Assembly (NCBI GenBank): GCA_937949585.1
Contig: CALEDW010000155.1
Location: forward strand, 1-5,547
Length of the DNA stretch: 5,547 nt
Direction of reading: 5' to 3'
Source: an uncultured Acidimicrobiia bacterium
Lineage (GTDB): Bacteria > Actinomycetota > Acidimicrobiia > IMCC26256 > CALEDW01
Below the pieces are notes generated by a model. The model searched no databases, had not been told where the DNA came from, and saw only the letters and a program-made list of their open reading frames with translations. This document shows, one piece after another, positions 1 to 5,547 of the stretch. Within the stretch, counting starts at the first letter, position 1; each line of letters begins with the position of its first letter. The translations under genes were made by a program, and so were the position numbers.

Positions 1-314
1 CGGCGCCGCTCGTCGGCGGTGTGCCCACCCCAGACGCCGTCCTTCTCCCGCATCCCGATCGCGAACTCCAGGCACGCCTCGCGTACGGGGCACGACCCGC
101 AGATCTCTTTGGCCTCGGCCGCGTCCTCGTCGGTCTCGGGATGGAAGATCGCCGGGTCGAGGCCTCGGCAGCGGGCGCGGGCCATCCAGCGCATGTCGGG
201 CAGGCTGCGGCGGCGTCTGCGCCGCGGTCGCAGCGCCTCCAGCAGCGCCGCCGTGGCCGGATCCGGCACCGGCTGCCGGTGTGCCACGCCGATGAGCTCC
301 GCCGCTTCGGCCAT
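1..314 (-). CDS. WhiB-family iron-sulfur transcriptional regulator (3' end cut by window edge)
   Basis: The first 104 residues of a WhiB-like (Wbl) protein are visible; the C-terminus lies beyond base 1. Four cysteines at residues 49, 72, 75 and 81 give the C-X22-C-X2-C-X5-C pattern that ligates a [4Fe-4S] cluster in this family. They are followed by the G-V-W-G-G turn (93-97) and an ERRR basic stretch (102 onward), the start of the DNA-contacting tail. An Arg-rich run (31-36) precedes the domain. Wbl proteins respond to redox or NO and usually act by binding the primary sigma factor; that role is family knowledge. The ATG at 312-314 is chosen because GGAGGGAGG (321-329 on the complement) lies 6 bases upstream. 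The gene is divergent from the membrane protein gene at 436. No clear -10 hexamer was found for it. Which Wbl subfamily this is cannot be settled from the fragment. Confidence 0.95.
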   Translation of the reverse strand, partial: MAEAAELIGVAHRQPVPDPATAALLEALRPRRRRRRSLPDMRWMARARCRGLDPAIFHPETDEDAAEAKEICGSCPVREACLEFAIGMREKDGVWGGHTADERR

Positions 315-423
315 CTCGGTCCTCCCTCCCCGGCCCGCCCCCGCGGGTCGGGACGTGTTTCGTCGCCTGCCCGGACCGACCTGAGCGCGAATCCGGCGGT
401 TCGGGATCGCCGTCCCCGATCCC

Positions 424-429
424 TACGCT
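424..429 (+). promoter_or_regulatory. Candidate -10 element (TACGCT) for a leaderless transcript
   Basis: TACGCT fits the actinobacterial TAnnnT -10 pattern and ends 6 bases before the GTG start at 436, so transcription would begin at or next to the start codon. No Shine-Dalgarno sequence precedes that GTG. No convincing -35 is visible; TTCGGG at 400-405 is a weak candidate with an 18-base spacer. The 121-base region 315-435 must hold promoters for both this gene and the divergent whiB-like gene. Confidence 0.4.
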
Positions 430-435
430 GCGGGG

Positions 436-957
436 GTGGGAACCACCGACGACACCGACGATCCCGGTCGCGGCCGGGGGGGAGGCCGGCGTCGGGCCCG
501 CAGGTTCCCCCGGGCCGGCGCGGGCGTGCTGCGGACCGCTGCGGTGGTGCGCGCCGCGGCGGCCGGCGCCCTGCTCCTGAGCGCCTGGACGTTCATCCTC
601 GTGACCGCCGGACCCGGCCCCGGTGCGGGCGGCCGCGGGGCTTGGCTGGCCCTCGGGGCCGCGGTCGCCTACGTGGTCGCCGGGGCGCTGGCGGCCCGGG
701 ACACGCCCGACGCCCCGCTGTCGAACGCGATCGTGGCGGCGATGGCCGCGCTGGTGGGCTGGCTGCCGCTCCGGGCGGTCCTGTGGTGGGCCCGGGGGGA
801 GGCCCGGGGCCTGGTCACCGGCCGGGACGCCGCGCTGGCGCCGACTGCGCTGTTCTCCCAGCTGCTGCTGGCCGCGGCGCTCGGGCTGGCGGCCGGCGTC
901 TGGGTGACGCGGCGCCGGGCGACCGGCGGGAACAGCGGTGCCGCCCCACGGCGTTGA
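436..957 (+). CDS. Small four-helix membrane protein, function unknown
   Basis: This 173-residue protein matches no family I recognise. The N-terminus (about residues 1-33) is polar and rich in Gly and Arg. Four hydrophobic segments follow at about 35-58, 69-87, 97-118 and 133-156, and the C-terminal tail is basic (RRRATGG, ending PRR). With Arg clusters at both ends, the positive-inside rule suggests both termini are cytoplasmic. The loop between helices 3 and 4 (about 119-132) contains charged residues. No signal peptidase site, catalytic motif or cysteine cluster is seen. The start is a GTG with no Shine-Dalgarno but a TACGCT -10 match 6 bases upstream, so it is probably leaderless. Its stop lies about 20 bases before the RNase P RNA, so the rnpB promoter must lie in or against the end of this gene. 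That the reading frame is real is inferred from the coherent helix pattern. Confidence 0.75.
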   Translation: MGTTDDTDDPGRGRGGGRRRARRFPRAGAGVLRTAAVVRAAAAGALLLSAWTFILVTAGPGPGAGGRGAWLALGAAVAYVVAGALAARDTPDAPLSNAIVAAMAALVGWLPLRAVLWWARGEARGLVTGRDAALAPTALFSQLLLAAALGLAAGVWVTRRRATGGNSGAAPRR

Positions 958-966
958 CCGGCATGC

Positions 967-972
967 CACACT
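967..972 (+). promoter_or_regulatory. Weak candidate -10 element for rnpB
   Basis: CACACT lies 3 to 9 bases before the start of the P1 helix of the RNase P RNA and is the nearest approach to a TAnnnT hexamer. TTGACC at 954-959, which overlaps the stop codon of the upstream gene, resembles a -35 box but is only 7 bases away, too close to pair with this -10. Readthrough from the upstream gene is an alternative source of rnpB transcript. Confidence 0.25.
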
Positions 973-975
973 GGA

Positions 976-1380
<405 letters not shown>

Positions 1381-1386
1381 TTCCGC

Positions 1387-1851
1387 TCAGCGCATCCGGG
1401 CCCGCCGCAGCGGCTCGGGGAGCTCCACCGACCCCAGCGTCCGCAGCGCCGACACCGCGCCGGGCACCGCCTCACCCGCCGGCGGCCCGGTGGTGGCACA
1501 GGCCTCGGCGTTGTCACCCCGGACCGGAGCGCCGCTCCGGTCGCGCAACACGAACCGGCAGTCGTAGGCGGTCTCGATCGACATCGACTCGGCGGTCAGC
1601 CCCTCTTCGACGTCGATCACCACCCCGTCGTCGCCCGGGTACATGCGCCGCAGGTACTCGGGCGCGTACACCGGGACACCGGCCACCTCCCCCACCACCT
1701 CCTGGTCGGGCCCGGGCCAGAAATCCTCGTAGAGGAACGGCGCGGTCGACTCGCAGCAGCCGGTGCCGATCGTGAACACCAGCGCGCCCCGCCGCTCGGC
1801 CCGCACCCGCTCCACCACCCGGGCCGCGGCATCGGTCCCGTCGACCCGCAC
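1387..1851 (-). CDS. DUF779 family protein, aldehyde dehydrogenase-associated
   Basis: This 154-residue protein has a DUF779 core at about 8-104. The core includes the vicinal-cysteine motif G-T-G-C-C-E-S (29-35; usually GCCDGS in the family), the G-E-V-A-G-V-P-V-Y segment (54-62) and a closing S-I-E-T...C-R-F-V-L-R (91-103). DUF779 proteins commonly lie beside aldehyde dehydrogenase genes (Mycobacterium tuberculosis Rv0459 next to Rv0458), but I know of no proven biochemical role. A metal- or thiol-related role for the CC pair is a guess. Residues 106-154 form a 49-residue tail beyond the usual family end, with a cysteine at about 113-117 and an Arg-rich finish; its codons keep the same GC-rich third positions, so it appears translated. 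The GTG at 1849-1851 is preceded by GAGGAGG (1861-1867), which overlaps the stop of the aldehyde dehydrogenase gene. The two genes are therefore co-transcribed and probably translationally coupled. Confidence 0.9.
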   Translation of the reverse strand: MRVDGTDAAARVVERVRAERRGALVFTIGTGCCESTAPFLYEDFWPGPDQEVVGEVAGVPVYAPEYLRRMYPGDDGVVIDVEEGLTAESMSIETAYDCRFVLRDRSGAPVRGDNAEACATTGPPAGEAVPGAVSALRTLGSVELPEPLRRARMR

Positions 1852-1860
1852 CGCCGGCGC

Positions 1861-1867
1861 CTCCTCA
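1861..1867 (-). promoter_or_regulatory. Ribosome binding site of the DUF779 gene, overlapping the upstream stop codon
   Basis: GAGGAGG on the minus strand shares bases 1865-1867 with the region of the aldehyde dehydrogenase TGA and lies 9 bases before the GTG start at 1851. The arrangement fixes the DUF779 start and suggests that ribosomes finishing the dehydrogenase help start DUF779 translation. Confidence 0.75.
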
Positions 1868-3373
1868 GAGGGTGTTCGACAGCGCCGAGAAGTGCAGGTA
1901 GCCGGAGCGGTCGGTGGCGGTGTTGCGCCAGATGTGTTTGACCTGGCGGTACTCGTGGTACCCGATCTCCGACAGCTCCCGCCCGACCCCGGACTGCTTG
2001 TAGCCGCCGAACGGCTGGTGCGGCGTGATCATGTGGTAGTCGTTGATCCACACGGTCCCGGTGCGCATCTCGGCGGCCACCCGGTGGGCCCGCTCCGGGT
2101 CGCGGCTCCACACCCCGCCGCCGAGCCCGTAGATCGAGTCGTTGGCGACCTTCACCGCCTCGTCGTCGCTGCCGACCTTGATGACGCACAGCACCGGCCC
2201 GAAGATCTCTTCCTGGGCGATCTTCATCGAGTTGTCGGCCTCGAAGATCGTCGGGAGGTAGTAGGCGTTGCGGTCGAGGCCGGCCGGCAGGTCGTCGGGC
2301 TTGCGCCCGCCGCACAGGAGCTTGGCGCCCTCGTCGAGCCCGAGCTTCACGTAGCGCTCCACGGTGTCGACCTGTGCCGGGGCGACCAGCGGCCCCAGGT
2401 CGGTGTTCATGTCGAGGTTGTCGCCGAGCACCAGCTTGCCGGCCCGCTCGACGAGCAGGTCGACGAACTCGTCGTAGATCGCCGCATGCACCAGCGCCCG
2501 GGTGCCCGATTCGCAGACCTGCCCGTTGTGGAAGAACGTGCCGAACAGCACCCCGGAGGCCGCGAGGTCGAGGTCGGCGTCGTCGAGCACCACGTTGGCG
2601 GACTTGCCGCCGAGTTCGAGGGTGACCTTCTTCACCGTGCCGGACGCCAGCTGCATGATCCGCCGGCCGACCTCGGTGGAGCCGGTGAAGGCCACCTTGT
2701 CGACGAGGGGGTGCTGGGCCAGTTCCTCACCGGCGGAGCCGCCCGGGCCGGTGATCACGTTCACCACCCCCTCGGGGATCCCCGCCTCGAGGCAGATGCG
2801 CCCCATCTCCAGGGAGGTGATCGACGTGAACGACGCCGGCTTGAGCACCACGGTGTTGCCCGCGGCGATCGCCGGGGCGATCTTCCAGGACGCCATGATG
2901 AACGGGAAGTTCCACGGGGTGATCCCGGTGCAGACCCCGAACGGTTCCCGCCGGAGCACGCTGCGGGCCGGGGGGAACGGGCTCTCGCCGTGCTCGACCT
3001 CGTCGGGCTCCCGCTCGGCACAGTCGGCGAAGAACGAGAACGAGGCCGCCGCGCCGGGCACGTCGGCGAACATCGCCTTGCGGATCGTGCCCCCCGAGTC
3101 CTTCGCCTCCCACTCGGCCAGTGCTTGGGACCGGCCCTGGATCAGCTCCGCGACCTTGCGCAGGTACCCGGCCCGCTCGGCCCCGGACATGCGGGGCCAG
3201 GGCCCGTCGTCGAAGGCGCGCCGGGCCGCTTCGATCGCCCGCACCGCGTCCTCGCGCCCGGCCTTGGCCAGATCGGCGAGCTTCTCCCCGGTCGAGGGGG
3301 CATGGGTGGCGAAGGTCTCGCCCGAGGCGGCGTCGCACCACTCGCCGTTGATGAGGAGCTGGTAGGCGGTCAC
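1865..3373 (-). CDS. NAD(P)+-dependent aldehyde dehydrogenase
   Basis: This is a full-length member of the aldehyde dehydrogenase superfamily (502 residues; the family is usually about 490-510). It oxidises an aldehyde to a carboxylic acid in the cytoplasm. Visible landmarks are TPWNFP with oxyanion-hole Asn155, KPAS (178-181) in the cofactor pocket, FTGSTEVG (229-236), general base Glu253 in LELGGKS, nucleophile Cys287 in GQVCESGTR, EEIFGP (388-393) and PFGGYKQSGVGRE near the C-terminus. All catalytic residues are present. Two in-frame GTG codons could start it. The one at 3371-3373 is preferred because AAGGGGG (3382-3388) sits 8 bases upstream; the GTG at 3380-3382 overlaps that site and would add only three residues. 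It lies 97 bases downstream of the amine oxidase and is followed directly by the DUF779 gene. The natural substrate is not determined by sequence; the neighbour suggests an aldehyde made by amine oxidation. Confidence 0.97.
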   Translation of the reverse strand: MTAYQLLINGEWCDAASGETFATHAPSTGEKLADLAKAGREDAVRAIEAARRAFDDGPWPRMSGAERAGYLRKVAELIQGRSQALAEWEAKDSGGTIRKAMFADVPGAAASFSFFADCAEREPDEVEHGESPFPPARSVLRREPFGVCTGITPWNFPFIMASWKIAPAIAAGNTVVLKPASFTSITSLEMGRICLEAGIPEGVVNVITGPGGSAGEELAQHPLVDKVAFTGSTEVGRRIMQLASGTVKKVTLELGGKSANVVLDDADLDLAASGVLFGTFFHNGQVCESGTRALVHAAIYDEFVDLLVERAGKLVLGDNLDMNTDLGPLVAPAQVDTVERYVKLGLDEGAKLLCGGRKPDDLPAGLDRNAYYLPTIFEADNSMKIAQEEIFGPVLCVIKVGSDDEAVKVANDSIYGLGGGVWSRDPERAHRVAAEMRTGTVWINDYHMITPHQPFGGYKQSGVGRELSEIGYHEYRQVKHIWRNTATDRSGYLHFSALSNTL

Positions 3374-3381
3374 GGCTCGCA

Positions 3382-3388
3382 CCCCCTT
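3382..3388 (-). promoter_or_regulatory. Ribosome binding site deciding the aldehyde dehydrogenase start
   Basis: AAGGGGG on the minus strand is 8 bases from the GTG at 3371-3373 but overlaps the upstream GTG at 3380-3382. Spacing therefore favours the shorter 502-residue protein beginning M-T-A-Y-Q-L-L-I-N-G. Confidence 0.65.
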
Positions 3389-3427
3389 GGGTCGGCAGCA
3401 GCTCGTTCAAGCCGGTGGTCCACCCGC

Positions 3428-3433
3428 AGGCTA
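3428..3433 (-). promoter_or_regulatory. Candidate internal promoter -10 (TAGCCT) before the aldehyde dehydrogenase
   Basis: The 97-base gap between the amine oxidase stop and the dehydrogenase start contains TAGCCTGCGGG on the minus strand. This resembles TACGCTGCGGG at 424-434 upstream of the membrane protein gene (9 of 11 bases equal). Transcription from here would give a leader of roughly 47 bases. Just downstream is a short palindrome, GGTGGTCCACC (3414-3424), a possible operator near the start site. No -35 match is seen. The dehydrogenase may therefore be expressed both from the amine oxidase promoter and on its own. Confidence 0.3.
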
Positions 3434-3470
3434 GGCCATCGCAGCGGGGCGCCACCACGCAGCGGGGACG

Positions 3471-4844
3471 TCACCGGGCGGCGAGGATCTCGGCCGCGGC
3501 CCGCTCCCCGGAGGTGATGGCCCCGTCCATGTACCCCGAGTGCACCGCCGCGGTCTCGGCACCGGCCCAGTGGATCCGGCCCACCGGGGCGCGCAGCGCC
3601 GGGCCGTAGCGGGTCCAGACCCCCGGTGCGAGATGCGCCCCGTAGCAACCCCGGGTGAACCGCTCCGCCGACCAGTCGAGCTCCACCACTTCTTCGGGCC
3701 GGGCGGCCCGCCGGCCGAACAGTCGAGCCAGCGCCTCGACGACGACGGCCTGCCGGTCCGGGGCCGGCCAGGCCCCGAGCTCCCGGGCGTGGTCGCCCTC
3801 GAGGAAGGCGAGCAGCACCCCGGGGCGGCCCGACGGGGGGGAGTTGTCGAAGGTGATCTTCACCGGCCCCCGGTCCGTGACCGCCTGACCGGTGAGCCCG
3901 TCGTCGCGCCAGAACGGCTCGTCGTAGGCGACGTGGCACTTGATCACCGACCCGGCCGGGATCCGCTGCGTCAGCTGGTCGCGCCGGGGCGGCAGCGGCG
4001 GGTCGTACTCGAGGCGGCCGGCGAGCGTGGGTGGAACGGCCACCACGACGTCCCGGCCGCGGGCGACGAACCCGTCCGCCTCGACCCGCACCTCCCCGTC
4101 ACCGCCCGGCCGTTCCCGCTGGCCGATGCGGCGCACCACGACCCCGGTGCGGACCCGGTCGCCGAGCCGCTCGGCGAGCCGACGCGCCAGCAGCTCGGAG
4201 CCGCCGACGAACCGGTCCTGCTGGGCGCCGCGGCGGGTGGCGGTGAGCGCGTCGATACCACCGCCGGAGGCGGTGTAGAAGAGCGCGTGGAGCAGCGAGC
4301 AGTCCCGCGGCTCGACCGCCAGCACCGCCTCGGCGTAGATGCGCATCAGCTCCCGGGCACCCGAGGTGGCCACGTTGCGGCGGATCCAGGTCTCGAAGGT
4401 GACCGAGTCCCACGCCTCGGCCCGGTCGGCGGCCCACGGCGCCTCCAGGGGCACCTGCCGGGCGAGGCGGTCGAAGCGCAGCTGGGCCCGGCCGAGATCG
4501 GCCAGCACCCACGGGGGCAGCGGCGGCCGGGCACCACGGTACCGGGCCCGGCGGTCGCCCAGCTCGATCAGGTGCTCACCCTCACCGAAGGTGGGAAACG
4601 TCTCCAGTCCCAGCTCGGCGACGAGCGCGTTCACCCGGCGTTGGGTGGGCCCGATCCACTGCCCACCCAGCTCGACCACCGTTCGGCCGTCGGAGAGGGT
4701 GCCGTTCCAGACCCGACCCCCCACCCGGTCACGGGCCTCGAGCACCACGACCTCACGACCGGCATCTGCGAGCGCCCGGGCGCAGGCGAGCCCGGCCAAC
4801 CCGGCCCCGACCACCACCACGTCGGCGTCGTACGTCTCGACCAC
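3471..4844 (-). CDS. Monoamine oxidase-type FAD-dependent amine oxidase
   Basis: This 457-residue flavoprotein oxidises a primary or secondary amine to the aldehyde with O2, releasing H2O2 and ammonia or an amine. Residues 13-18 (GAGLAG) and Glu36 form the N-terminal FAD-binding Rossmann motif, followed by RVGGR (40-44) and ELGGQWIGP (58-66). VGGSELLA (213-220) and GSVIKC (298-303) follow; Lys302 matches Lys296 of human MAO-B. RGCY contains Cys400, aligned with MAO-B Cys397, which carries FAD through a thioether bond. Tyr401 and Tyr438 (HSGYMDGA) match the MAO-B aromatic cage. The C-terminal membrane helix of animal MAO is absent, so it should be soluble. The start is the GTG at 4842-4844: no Shine-Dalgarno is present, but TAGGCT lies 8 bases upstream. 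The frame stays open far upstream, but the extension is low-complexity GC-rich sequence and not family-like. The substrate (monoamine, polyamine or arylalkylamine) is not determined. It heads the cluster with the aldehyde dehydrogenase. Confidence 0.95.
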   Translation of the reverse strand: MVETYDADVVVVGAGLAGLACARALADAGREVVVLEARDRVGGRVWNGTLSDGRTVVELGGQWIGPTQRRVNALVAELGLETFPTFGEGEHLIELGDRRARYRGARPPLPPWVLADLGRAQLRFDRLARQVPLEAPWAADRAEAWDSVTFETWIRRNVATSGARELMRIYAEAVLAVEPRDCSLLHALFYTASGGGIDALTATRRGAQQDRFVGGSELLARRLAERLGDRVRTGVVVRRIGQRERPGGDGEVRVEADGFVARGRDVVVAVPPTLAGRLEYDPPLPPRRDQLTQRIPAGSVIKCHVAYDEPFWRDDGLTGQAVTDRGPVKITFDNSPPSGRPGVLLAFLEGDHARELGAWPAPDRQAVVVEALARLFGRRAARPEEVVELDWSAERFTRGCYGAHLAPGVWTRYGPALRAPVGRIHWAGAETAAVHSGYMDGAITSGERAAAEILAAR

Positions 4845-4852
4845 GGCCCGGG

Positions 4853-4858
4853 AGCCTA
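4853..4858 (-). promoter_or_regulatory. Candidate -10 element (TAGGCT) for the amine oxidase
   Basis: TAGGCT on the minus strand fits TAnnnT and is separated from the GTG start at 4844 by 8 bases, so the mRNA would be leaderless or nearly so. The surrounding 11 bases, GTAGGCTCCCG (4849-4859 on the complement), recur exactly upstream of the divergent bioB gene. No good -35 is visible. Confidence 0.5.
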
Positions 4859-5039
4859 CGCAGGAGCGCAGGCGCAAAGCATCGGGCGACGCGGGGACGC
4901 CACCCGCCCCGTGGCCGCCGGCACCCTCGCCGTGCCCTCGATCGCGACTTCGACCGGAGCCCGGCGGTCGCCGTGGACCCGGCCCACCACCCGGTGGTGC
5001 CGTACCGGCCGGGGTGGCCGGGCGAGCACGACACCTGCG

Positions 5040-5083
5040 CACGACTTTCGCACGACCTTCGCACGACCTTCGCACGACCTTCG
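5040..5083. repeat. Four tandem copies of an 11-bp repeat (CACGACCTTCG)
   Basis: The unit CACGACCTTCG occurs at 5040-5050 (one mismatch, T for C at the seventh base), 5051-5061, 5062-5072 and 5073-5083, the last three identical. The 11-bp period is close to one helical turn, so each copy would present the same face of the DNA to a protein. The array sits nearly midway between the two predicted divergent start sites (about 215 bases from the amine oxidase and 205 from bioB). It could be a multi-site operator or a slippage-prone minisatellite. Confidence 0.9.
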
Positions 5084-5175
5084 TACGGGTCCGAACCCCG
5101 ATCGGTGGACGTCGGCGGGGACTCCGACACCCGGGGCCGGTTCCGCCCGACCCCGTACGACGCGACACTCCGCCT

Positions 5176-5244
5176 GCCCGGGCGGCGCGGCGGCGACGGG
5201 ACCCGCCCGGGCGACGCGGCGGCGACGGGACCCGCCCAGGCGGC
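5176..5244. repeat. 29-bp tandem repeat, about 2.4 copies
   Basis: Copy 1 (5176-5204) and copy 2 (5205-5233) agree at 28 of 29 positions, the exception being G5185 against A5214. A partial third copy (5234-5244) repeats the opening GCCCGGGCGGC with one mismatch at 5238. The array ends 11 bases before the candidate bioB -10, so it occupies the -35 and upstream region of that promoter. Confidence 0.85.
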
Positions 5245-5255
5245 CGAACCCCGGG

Positions 5256-5261
5256 TAGGCT
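5256..5261 (+). promoter_or_regulatory. Candidate -10 element (TAGGCT) for bioB
   Basis: TAGGCT fits TAnnnT and would start a transcript with a leader of about 70 bases before the bioB ATG. It lies inside GTAGGCTCCCG (5255-5265), the same 11 bases found in the opposite orientation before the amine oxidase gene. The -35 region falls in the 29-bp repeat array and has no recognisable box. Confidence 0.4.
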
Positions 5262-5336
5262 CCCGCCGCCCGGCACCGCCGCGGCGGGCCGGGCCCGCAA
5301 CGCTCCCACCCACGCCGACCCGTGCCGAGGTGCCCG

Positions 5337-5547
5337 ATGCCTGCGCCCGCCCTCGCCCGTGCCGCCGAGGCGCTGCTCGACGAGCGCCGGCCCCTGCGCC
5401 GCGACGAGGCCCTGGCCGTGGCCGAGGTGCCCCTGGACGAGCTCACCGACCTCGTGGCGCTCGCCCACCGGGTGCGGCTCGCCTGGTGCGGGCCGGCGGT
5501 GGAGCTGGAGAGCCTGGTGAACGCGAAGTCCGGCGGCTGCCCCGAGG
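5337..5547 (+). CDS. bioB: Biotin synthase, N-terminal 70 residues (cut by window edge)
   Basis: BioB is the radical S-adenosylmethionine enzyme that inserts sulfur into dethiobiotin, the last step of biotin synthesis. The visible part has the helical N-terminal lead (residues about 5-47), then RLAWCGP (47-53) and V-N-A-K-S-G-G-C-P-E (61-70). Cys68 is the first cysteine of the C-X3-C-X2-C motif that binds the [4Fe-4S] cluster; the other two lie past the window edge. The RxxWCGPxVE...KxGGCPE signature is typical of actinobacterial BioB, including M. tuberculosis BioB. The ATG at 5337 is supported by GAGG (5327-5330) six bases upstream. The gene is divergent from the amine oxidase. No biotin-regulator palindrome that I recognise (BioQ, BioR or BirA type) is seen upstream. 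Confidence 0.93.
   Translation, partial: MPAPALARAAEALLDERRPLRRDEALAVAEVPLDELTDLVALAHRVRLAWCGPAVELESLVNAKSGGCPE

Larger units (their letters stand above)
4845..5336. other. Divergent intergenic region between the amine oxidase and bioB
   Basis: This 492-base stretch has no supported gene. It holds the two candidate -10 elements at its ends, four tandem 11-bp repeats near its middle (5040-5083) and a 29-bp tandem repeat (5176-5244). The part from 4860 to 5039 shows nothing I can name. Several frames stay open across it because of the high GC content, but none shows a family match or a ribosome binding site. Confidence 0.7.

Noticed and set aside
1383..1413. Inverted repeat CCGCT/AGCGG after rnpB as an intrinsic terminator
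   Set aside because: It has five base pairs with a loop of more than 20 bases, no T tract, and lies within the end of the DUF779 coding region.
5040..5083. CRISPR-like array
   Set aside because: The 11-bp units abut with no spacers, which is a simple tandem repeat.
5078..5105. Possible tRNA T-arm on the minus strand (GGGGTTCGGACCC)
   Set aside because: The stem pairs for only four bases, and no acceptor, anticodon or D arm can be formed around it.
5111..5128. Hairpin GTCGG...CCGAC as a terminator or riboswitch element
   Set aside because: The stem is only five base pairs, the loop is eight bases and no T run follows, which is expected by chance at this GC content.
4845..5468. Long N-terminal extension of the amine oxidase frame to 5468
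   Set aside because: It crosses the tandem repeats and overlaps bioB, is Arg/Gly/Pro-rich with no family resemblance, and the FAD-binding motif begins normally at residue 13 from the start at 4844.
4946..5547. Plus-strand frame open from about 4946 to the window end, in a different frame from bioB
   Set aside because: It has no ribosome binding site or recognisable domain, and it runs through bioB out of frame. High GC content explains the lack of stops.

Overview
The window is very GC-rich, nearly all codons end in G or C, and it carries a WhiB-family gene, which is found essentially only in Actinomycetota and their phages. The class A RNase P RNA and the BioB N-terminus (RLAWCGP...NAKSGGCPE) also look actinobacterial. 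I cannot fix the lineage more closely; a deep-branching group such as Acidimicrobiia is possible but not shown.

Left part (1-1380): a WhiB-like iron-sulfur regulator runs off the left edge on the minus strand. It is divergent from a small, unrecognised four-helix membrane protein (436-957), which has a probable leaderless GTG start. Then comes rnpB, the RNase P RNA (about 976-1380, plus strand), whose two ends form a 17-bp P1 helix.

Middle (1387-4844, minus strand): three genes read in the order monoamine oxidase-type FAD amine oxidase, then aldehyde dehydrogenase, then DUF779 protein. The first two form a plausible two-step amine oxidation route: amine to aldehyde, ammonia and H2O2, then aldehyde to carboxylic acid. 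DUF779 proteins are known neighbours of aldehyde dehydrogenases but have no established function. The amine oxidase keeps the cysteine that carries covalent FAD in animal MAO-A/B, together with both aromatic-cage tyrosines. The aldehyde dehydrogenase has a KPAS cofactor motif that may allow NADP+. The DUF779 gene meets rnpB tail to tail only about 6 bases away.

Right part (4845-5547): a 492-base divergent intergenic region separates the amine oxidase from the start of bioB (biotin synthase, cut by the right edge). It holds four tandem 11-bp repeats, about two and a half copies of a 29-bp repeat, and an 11-bp element (GTAGGCTCCCG) in inverted orientation just upstream of each divergent gene. 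That element contains a TAGGCT -10-like hexamer.

No CRISPR array, insertion sequence, tRNA or clear intrinsic terminator was seen. The genes are mostly ordinary. The points most worth a second look are the amine oxidase/aldehyde dehydrogenase/DUF779 cassette and the repeat-rich divergent promoter region.
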